Shown: one piece after another, positions 56,701 to 64,000 of the stretch
Numbering within the stretch: the stretch's first letter is position 1
Layout of the letters: every line of letters begins with the position of its first letter
From: Datura wrightii
Taxonomy: Eukaryota > Streptophyta > Magnoliopsida > Solanales > Solanaceae
Direction: 5' to 3'
Assembly (NCBI GenBank): GCA_035772735.1
Contig: JASDFA010000001.1
Span: forward strand, 58,481,001 to 58,545,000
DNA: 64,000 nt
Notes under the pieces: generated by a model
Told to the model about the DNA's origin: nothing
Seen by the model: the letters and a program-made list of their open reading frames with translations, nothing else
The model's database searches: none
Position numbers and translations under genes: made by a program

Positions 56701-58134
56701 TGTTGATGTGTTGTGACTTTACGAGCCGTAGGTTGATGGTACAAGCCATACTAAAGATCGTGAAAAGTTTCAGATGGCTGAAATATGAAGAGTGCATCTG
56801 ATGACACTCAGTACGAGTCATACAACACTTGTACGAGCCGTAACATTAAGTCGTGCAAATATTAAGAAGAATTGCACAAGAGGCAGACTCCAGACACGGA
56901 TAGAAAGTACAAGTTGTGGCGGAGAGGTACGAGTCGTACCATCACACTCATGACAAACTTCAGAAAAATTGAGAGTTCTTAGAGTCAAGCCACGAAAGAA
57001 CAGTATGACTCGTAGGAAGCATGTATGAGTCATACCAAGGCCCAACACTTAGAAAAGTTTCAGTAAGCCAAGGACATACGAATAGCAGGACAACCCGTAC
57101 AATAATGTTACAGGTCGTAGGATCTGTCGTGGCTCAAGTGACACCAATTATGGAAATTTACCATGTTAGCTTTGTAAAAGGTTTGTTATGTCTGTATAAA
57201 TACCTTTTATGTTTTCTTTTCAAGTGAGAGCATCTAGATAACATAGACAGAAGGTTAGAAAGTGAGGAAAAACATAAAATTGCATTGATTGGCTTGTGAT
57301 CAACCTTTTCTTGATGTCTTTTTGATCTTTGTGAATTTTTCTTGAGTTATTTCAGAGATAATCAAAGAAGCTTTTTCTCTCATCTGTAATTGTAAGTATT
57401 GAATTATGTGTTTAATAATGAATGCATATCACAACCTTGCAACTATGAGAGGCTAAAACCTCCATAACTAGGGTTGTGGGAATCATGGTGGATTAATGAG
57501 CTAGGGATACACAAAAGTGATTCAAAACCAATGCAAAACTCTTGTATTGTATTCTCTTTATCCCTAAACATCTCTTAATGATGTACAAAGTTAGGACTTG
57601 ATCGAATTCTTTACTTGCTTGAGCCTAGAGAGGTCGAGATTAGAAAAAGAGAATTACAACAAAGCCTTGATCTTGATGATTATTGTATTAACTTGAGTTG
57701 TGGTCATAGGATAGTTAAATTTGGAACTTATTGATAACAAATAGTTTGGAACCGCTCATGAGACATGACCCGGTGATTGAGTGTAGTCATCCAATAGGGA
57801 CGAGCCAGTGGTTTGGATGAACCCTAGTTATAAGTTCTACAAATAAGCATTGGTATTTATCACATGTGTATATCCGAAGCAGCTATGAACTCATGGGGAA
57901 CACAAACCCTAGTTATTCTTAACTCTTGATTTTACATCACAATTTCAATCATTATTTTAATTATTATATTCTTGAAACCCCCAAATTGGAGTAACTAACC
58001 AACAAGTTCACTTACCGACATTAGTCTAGATCTTTCATATTCCCTGTGGGTGTGACCCCAACCTCTTTGTTGGGTTCTTTATTGACAATGTACGCTTCAT
58101 AATTCAGCAGGAGGTGTGAGTTTGAGCATTATCA
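56701..58134 (+). repeat. LTR-B, shared by copies A and B
   Basis: It starts TGTTGATGTGTTGTGA and ends GCATTATCA, about 1.43 kb. It is collinear with LTR-A except for a 164-bp deletion near its start, whose ends share TAC. An exact TACGAGTCGTA lies at 56,928-56,938. It acts as 3' LTR for copy A and 5' LTR for copy B. Confidence 0.8.
57195..57202 (+). promoter_or_regulatory. TATA box of LTR-B
   Basis: TATAAATA, same context as in LTR-A. Confidence 0.6.
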
Positions 58135-58138
58135 AAAA

Positions 58139-58155
58139 GTGGCACCGTTGCCGAG
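58139..58155 (+). promoter_or_regulatory. Primer-binding site of copy B (Athila type)
   Basis: GTGGCACCGTTGCCGAG, four bases after LTR-B, is closer than copy A to the standard Athila tRNA-Asp-type site. Confidence 0.75.
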
Positions 58156-58260
58156 GAATACAGCCAAGACTAGATTAATTGCTTGTATTTGACTTTGGTA
58201 GTTATCTCCATAATTACATTTTCGTTTTGTTTGTGATACCCACAGATTGTTTTCCGGTGG

Positions 58261-60010
58261 ATGCCAAGCACTCGGAGTAGTGGAAATCCCTTGATTCCGT
58301 TGAACCCCGAAATTGAACCAACACTGCATGGAATGGAAAACCAAGAGCAGAGATTTGCCCTTATAGGTGAAGAAGAAAGGCAAGCCGAGCTAGCTCAGCA
58401 AGCTACACTTTAGGATGTGGAAGATGCTAGAGAAAAGGTTGTTAATGCCAGATGACATGGGCGGGGAAACAGAGGCCATAGATTTTCCCCTAAGTTCTTC
58501 GATGATGAGGACCCAGACGTAGACAAAGTTGGGTCAATTGGAGCAATTGTACCACCACCACTGCCCGCTGGGGCCAAATTTCACATCACAAGCACCATGA
58601 TTCAACTGTTAAACATGAAAGGGGTGTTCAGTGGTCACGCAGCGGATGACGCCAACCTGCACTTGATGAACTTCATTGGAATATGCAAGGCGTACAGGTT
58701 GCTTGGAGTAAGCCAAGATGCCATCAGACTCAAACTTATCCCTTTCTCTCTGTCAGGGGAATCCACTTTATGGTTATCGAAGTTGCCCAACGACTCCATA
58801 ACAAACTGGAGGGAACTCAAGAAAGCCTTCTTGGAGAGATTCTTTCCCCCATCCAGAATGTTGCAGCTTAAAGATGAGATTTATAATTTTCGATAGCTCA
58901 AAACTAAGGCACTTCATTAAACCTGGCTGAGGTTCAAACACAAGTTGAGAAAGTGCCCAAACCATTAAATTCCAGATGATAGTTTGCTGGAAATTTTTTA
59001 TAGGTCTCTAAACAATAGCACAAAAGTTGTACCAGACACAGTGTAAGAGGAGCATTGATGAGTCACACATGGGACAAAGCATCTACTATCCTTGACAGGG
59101 TGACTAAAACAAACAACACATGGCATACCCGGGAGGCAAATGCAGTGGCTGGTACATATGTTGTTGGTTTGACTGCATACCAATGTAGAAAGGAAGAAGA
59201 ACGCGACCAGGAGTTGGCTCATATGCACACATCATTGGATTTGCTTAAAAAGAACATTATGGGAGCTGGAGCCAAAAAGGTAAGTGTAGTAGGGACACAA
59301 GGACTGGAGTTGGGGGCAGATCACTCTGATTCCGAGGAGGAGGCAAATTTCCTGGACAGCCAGGTGGCGGGTTTTCGAGCCAACATCCAAGCGTATGGAA
59401 AAGACAATTGGTGCCAAGGTTCTGAAAACTAAGGTCAGAACCAATACAGAGATAATTACAACAGAAACGGGTACAAAGACAAGAGCCAAGGTCAGCGCGA
59501 AGGAGAATGGAGAAGGAATGACGGCTTTCGCAATGACCGAGCTGGAATATATGTGCCTCCCAATGCACGAGAGGGGGAGGATGGATAGTCAAAGCTAGAG
59601 AGCATGATGGCTGAGATGCTGAAAAAGGTGAGGTCCACTGATGATTAGCTAATGGATATTCAAGGTGATATATCGAGCATGGGCTAGAGAGTGGAATCTC
59701 ATGCCACAACCATCAAGCAGATGGAATAGAAGCTGGGGAAACTGTTGGCATCACTGAACCCTAGACAGAAGGGTACACTACCTAGCAACATCATCTAGAA
59801 TCGAAAGAATGATGGCCATTGCATGACGGCGATGACTAGGAGTGGAGAGACCACAATTGATCCCCCTCTACCAGTTGTAGTTGAATGAAAGAAAGAGAGT
59901 GTAATAAGAGAACATGAAAGTGATGCTGAGATGGAAGGTGCTGAGAATGCTGAGTTGCCTGAGGTTACAACTAGTAAAAAGGGACCTGAAGAGGAACAAT
60001 GTGCAACACA
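58261..60010 (+). pseudogene. Athila-like gag, copy B
   Basis: From ATG at 58,261: MPSTRSSGNPLIPLNPEIEPTL and an acidic/Gln-rich stretch with one stop. A 99-codon open frame (58,597-58,896) holds the capsid core: MIQLLNMKGVFSGHAADDANL, LHLMNFIGICKAYRLLGVSQDAIRLKLIPFSL, and WRELKKAFLERFFPPSRMLQLKDEIYNFR. Beyond it lie stops, then another open stretch 59,055-59,432 in a different frame, then a helical linker. Breaks fall at different positions from those of copy A, so the two decayed independently. The core here is better preserved than in copy A. Confidence 0.85.
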
Positions 60011-60661
60011 GATTTTTAACGCTATCCCGAGTCCACCGTCACCGTTCCCCCAAATAATGAAGAAGAAGGCGGAAAATGGTAAGTTCCAGAAATTCCTATC
60101 AATGCTTAAAAAATTATTTGTTAGCATACCATTGTTGAGTCATTGGAACAAATGTTGGGATATGCTAAGTTCATGAAGGACCTGGTGACAAAGAAGAGGA
60201 CCGTGAGTTATGAGCCTGTAGGTAATGTGCACCACTGTAGTGCCATAGCTACACGAGTCCTGGCACAGAAGAGGGAAGATCCGGGTACTTTCATGATCCC
60301 TTGCACCATTGGCAATGTAGAGTTCGCAAGGGCACTTTGTGATCTGGGAGCAAGCATCAACCTGATGCCATTAGTTGTGTTCAAGAAATTGGGCTTGGGA
60401 GCTCGCACACCAACTACCATGCGACTACTGATGGTCGACAGAATTGTGAAGAAGCCAGAGGTGATCCTGTTTGATGTGCTTGTAAAAGTTGACAAATTCA
60501 ACTTTGTGATCTTGGATTGTGAGGTCGATTATGAGGTTCCCATCATCTTGGGGCGACCATTCCTTACTACTGGGAGGGACTTAGTGGATGTGGAGGCTGG
60601 CCAACTGAAGTTCAGAATGAATAAAGAAGAAGTCACTTTCAATGGGAAATGCAACAACTGA
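60011..60661 (+). CDS. Athila-like aspartic protease, copy B, long open frame
   Basis: The 172-codon frame 60,143-60,661 is uninterrupted. It contains GTFMIPCTIGNVEFARALCDLGASINLMPLVVFKKLGLG with the catalytic D in D-L-G-A. KKPEVILFDVLVKVDKFNFVILDCEVDYEVPIILGRPFLTTGRDLVDVEAGQLKFRMNKEEVTFN follows. It reads through the position where copy A has a stop (after SAIAT). The protein would be a gag-pro C-terminal part cut free by itself. Without an intact upstream gag frame it is unlikely to be made. It ends just before the hairpin pair, with no pol. Confidence 0.75.
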
Positions 60662-62335
60662 AGGAGTATAGCGTAGTCTCAGCAATAGAAGATGAATTTG
60701 AGTGTATTTACGAAGTCTGAGTAGTCAAGAGACTTGCGTCATGCTGTGGCGTTAAATTAGGTGCTTTTTGGGAGGCAACCCAAGTGGTGGCTTGGTGTAT
60801 TCTGAGTAACCGGGCGACCTACGTCGTGACGCAATGTTCAATCAAGTTCTTCTTGGGAGGCAACCCAAGTGATTTAACTAATGTGAGTTCTGTGTGCAGG
60901 GAAAAACAAAAACAAGTGACAAAAAAATTTTCTGAAAATCAGGTGCTATGACTCTCACTACGACTCGTGAGAAGGTTGTACGAGTCGTAGACTGAATTGT
61001 GGGGAGAACCAGAGAGGTGCTTCAGTGAAGGAGTTTAGGGTACGGTTGGTGGTCCTACGACTCGTAACTCAAGTGTACGGGTCGTAATACTTATTGTGCC
61101 TATGAACCATGCAAGCTATACAAGGCAAAGACCTACGAGTCATCGTATGGACCGTATTCATATGGTACAAGTCGTAAGAAACTCTCATAGGTCACCAGGT
61201 AAGTTTTCCACTCTCTGAACTACGGGTCCAGGGGATGAGTCGTGGGGTCATCCAACGACTCATGTACAAGTCGTAACGGGTCAAAAGCTTTGAAATAACC
61301 TAACTCGGCCCAGGTTTTCAAATATGCCCCCCACTTATTTAAAACTTCAAAACCTAAGCATACCCCTCTCCCACGCTATCAAAACGGAACCCATGAAACA
61401 TACTCACGATTCCCTCACATCTGTAACTCAAAAAAAACAAAGAATAATCGAGCAATTTTCTGCTCAAGCAAGTTCATCTCAACCCTAATCTCAGACTACT
61501 AGTCGAAGTTAGCAGCAAGAAGGATGTTTATTTCTTTGAATATTGAGAAAACTTGCGTGTTTGATGAATTTCATGCTAAAACCCCTGTGAATCTTTATTT
61601 TTTCTCGAAAGTTCTGAAGGAGACAATGACCGGGGATGTTATAGTACTATGTTTGATTGATTAAATTTTTAAAATTGATGAACTTGTGCATTGAAGCATT
61701 TATAATTGAGTTATGGGCAGTGACTAAAAAGGGGAGGGAAGAGTAGTATAAAATGGATTGAATTGCATGTCTATACTTGGGGAATTCTTAGTATCCAAAA
61801 CATGATTAAGACTTCCTGTAAACTGGACCAAAATTGAGGCAGGGAAAGGCTTCCCAAGCCTTCCTACGACTCATGGTTTGATACTACGACTCATAGGATG
61901 GATCGTTGGGACTGTCCCAAGCTAAAACTAGAAAAGACCAGAGGTATGAACTATGGTACAATTCGTGGTTTTCCACTACGAGTCATACCAAGGATTCGTA
62001 CCAAAGATCTAGAAATGATCAAGTGCATAAGAGGTAGTACAATCCTTCCTTTGACTCATGAAATCGACCTATGGGTCATACCACGAGTCGTGGAAAAATA
62101 CAGAGAAATTGTCAGTGAAGGGGCATCCTCATACGACTCAAGGTACGAATAATACCTTTGTGGTACGAGTCGTACCTAGGAGTCGTAAAGTGCAAAAAAG
62201 ATCTCATGGGACTATATATAAGTCGTACCTCTAAGGTACGACCCGTATTGTTGACTCGTGGTTAGATACAGAAAATTTTACTTCTTGCTTTTCTTTCTCC
62301 TATATGGAATTCTAATTCTCTTCTCTACAAGTACA
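60662..62335 (+). other. Motif-rich leader before ORF2, copy B
   Basis: Collinear with 51,643-53,290. It holds two intact hairpins TTGGG-AGGCAA-CCCAA at 60,768-60,783 and 60,853-60,868. Exact 11-base dyads are TACGAGTCGTA at 60,979-60,989 and 62,164-62,174, and TACGACTCGTA at 61,056-61,066, with many one-mismatch variants. No coding similarity. The 84-codon frame at 61,898-62,152 is a chance opening within the motif array. Confidence 0.7.
60768..60868 (+). repeat. Paired hairpin element at the gag-pro end, copy B
   Basis: Two intact copies of the 5-bp-stem hairpin, 85 bases apart, as in copy A. Confidence 0.85.
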
Positions 62336-64000
62336 ATGATGGTCAAGTGTAAGCATCCAAAGAAACTGCCCAAAGGACATTACATGATGAGACATCTGAA
62401 TTCGAGCAAGCAGGAAGTTCCCCCTAGTGGTTCAGTTGAGGAATATAGGGTCGATATTTCAAACACCAACGGGACCCGAACCACTAGGGCAAAAGCGAAA
62501 GCCCAAGCTGTTGCAGCTACCGCCACATCTACCGAAGCTCCCCAGTTTGAGGAGGGAGCTAAGGAAGGTAATCAAGAGTTAGGAAATGACTCAATTGTAG
62601 AAGAAGGGTCTGAGGAGACCCAATCAGGAGAGGCAAGTGGTAGTTTTGAGTCAGAGGGTGAGGCTGCCAATGCTGAGCAGCAGCAGATCCCGCCTAGGGA
62701 GAGTCGTACCATCTGGTGGAGAGAGCTAGCAGCACAGGAAATATATGAACAAGGCATTTCTCTCACCGCCAAAAACAAACCCAGGCAGAGCATCCAAGAA
62801 GAGTCGCGGACCTCACCAACACATTGAATAAAGTAGAGGAGATGAAGCGGATATTCTTCTTTTATAGGTTCGAATGGATGGCTAGGACTCCGGACCAGTA
62901 CACTTCAGAGATAGTCTGTGAGTTCTATGCCAACTACTTGGCGACCATGGAAGAAAAGGCAAAAAAGGGGCAGAAAGTAAAAGACCAACCCAGATTGGAG
63001 AGTGTCAAGGTCAGAAGGCGAGAGGTCGACATCTTCGAGCGCACTATCTCTTGGATCCTATATGGGCCACAGTTCATACCTCCACATGCCACGCCGGAAT
63101 ATGAGTACCAAATGGAGATACTAAAGCAAATTAGGCAGCTGGGATTTGAGGAGAGACATACGCAACTACAGTGGTTGGGGGGTGTTATAGCTGAGGACAA
63201 AGAGGAATCATAGTGGGTATCAAGGGGATAGCGGGTTACCAAAAACTCACTCAAATTCATAGAAAATGCATGTTGGACATTGGTCCGCCACCGATTAGCA
63301 CCAATGGTCAATGAAAACACTTTGAGTGTAGACAGAGCAGCTCTGGTGGCACGCCTCACGTCCAAATACCCCATCAACATCCTGAGGATCATCGAAGAGG
63401 AAATACGAGATCGAGCTATGGGATTGAGCACTACCATCCCATTCCCGAGCCTTGTTTTCAGATTATCCAAAGTGGCGGGAGTGCTGGTGCAACGGGGTGA
63501 GGAGCGCTTGATTGGAGGGCAGAGGATAGCGGACATTGGCTTAATCTGGGATGAAATGAACCCAATGAGTCGAGCCCAACTTCCCACAGCAATTCCATAG
63601 ACCCAGCCAGCAGGGAGCGCATAGGTGAATGCCCCCACCTCACAAAAGCAGAGCGAGACACCGGCTACAGATGTCGGTCATTCATAGGAAGCTCCCAACA
63701 CTTCTACTACCCACTTCCTAGCCTGCCAACCTAGACTCCAGCAGTGTACGTCCTAGTGCCCCAGGATTTTCTCCAGAAATTGGCCAAGAGTTTGACCATG
63801 GCCGAAAGATAAATTTTTGCAATGATGGAGAATGTGAAGCCCTGGGTAAAAGTAGAGATTGACACAGCGGCGCAGGACTTACATGCTCACCTTGATGGAT
63901 TTGAGAGGCGATTCAACATGCGTATGGTGGAGCAGATGGATACCGGCAATCTCCGTGAGGAGTTGGGGGCTCTTCGGAGCCAAGTAGCTGAGTTGTCATC
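62336..64000 (+). pseudogene. Accessory ORF2, copy B, runs off the window
   Basis: It begins at ATG 62,336; a small shift after the first few codons moves it into the 62,258-62,827 frame. That frame is open through the acidic N-terminal region to AQEIYEQGISLTAKNKP. It continues VEEMKRIFFFYRFEWMARTPDQYTSEIVCEFYANYLATMEEK, then VRRREVDIFERTISWILYGPQFIPPHATPEYEYQMEIL. RHRLAPMVNENTLSVDRAALVARLTSKYPINILRIIEEEIRDRAMG and LIGGQRIADIGLIWDEMNPMSRAQL follow. The last 150 bases encode EIDTAAQDLHAHLDGFERRFNMRM and LREELGALRSQVAELS, a likely coiled coil still open at the window edge. Fewer stops than copy A. Function unknown. Confidence 0.75.

Larger units (their letters stand above)
47498..64000 (+). mobile_element. 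Head-to-tail pair of pol-less Athila-like elements sharing an LTR
   Basis: Order: LTR-A (47,498-49,077), interior A (49,078-56,700), LTR-B (56,701-58,134), interior B (58,135 to the window end). Both interiors contain primer site, gag, protease, a paired-hairpin segment, a motif-rich leader and ORF2 in the same order, and both lack RT, RNase H and integrase. LTR-A and LTR-B differ at roughly a tenth of positions over the stretch compared by eye. The unit inserted into a minus-strand family-2 LTR. The Athila assignment rests on the primer site, gag, protease and accessory ORF. The right end lies outside the window. Confidence 0.8.

Overview
This window reads as repeat-dense nuclear DNA of a flowering plant, most likely a Solanaceae species. 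That placement is an inference from the Ty3/gypsy LTR families and from a decayed SINE tail near 15,600-15,846 that resembles the tobacco TS-type family. I found no intact host gene, no tRNA or rRNA gene and no CRISPR array. Almost every base can be assigned to nested, mostly broken LTR retrotransposons, with one LINE fragment and one AT-rich block (15,131-18,832) that may be host intergenic DNA.

Layout. 1-3,618: a minus-strand Tekay/Del-like gypsy 3' end (LTR 'family 1', PPT, chromodomain). It is interrupted by a minus-strand Athila-like fragment (3,623-9,128: LTR, PPT, accessory-ORF relic, motif-rich leader). 9,129-10,853: a plus-strand family-1 LTR cut by a minus-strand 'family 2' LTR (10,854-13,408), whose pol tail is fused directly to a LINE endonuclease fragment (13,703-14,298). 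18,833-22,622: a complete but internally degraded Ty1/copia element with both LTRs and an ATTAA target-site duplication. 22,623-25,832: an older copia relic, cut by a Tat-like gypsy element (25,833-30,345: long LTR, gag, protease, G-patch). 30,346-37,226: several gypsy LTR pieces, including two family-2 LTR ends in inverted orientation and a second accessory-ORF relic. 37,231-41,131: a plus-strand Tekay-like gag-PR-RT-RH-IN pseudogene, interrupted inside integrase by a family-1 LTR (41,132-43,679) with PBS and a non-coding interior. 45,620-47,497: the minus-strand gag, PBS and LTR of another family-2 gypsy element, cut in turn by the last unit.

47,498-64,000 is the most interesting part. Two Athila-like copies lie head to tail as LTR-interior-LTR-interior, sharing the middle LTR and running off the window. 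Each interior has gag, a retropepsin and a separate accessory ORF2, but the reverse transcriptase, RNase H and integrase are missing at what looks like the same junction in both. The leader before ORF2 and the LTRs are full of short interrupted palindromes with core CGA-S-TCG. Copy A has a plausible 3' splice site six bases upstream of the ORF2 start.

How the parts relate: none of the elements visible here looks autonomous. Gag/protease-only and coding-free elements would need enzymes supplied by relatives elsewhere. Many in-frame stops can be explained by CGA to TGA or CAG to TAG transitions, as expected for methylated, silenced repeats. Different gypsy lineages here each carry their own clustered short dyad motif, which no coding feature explains.
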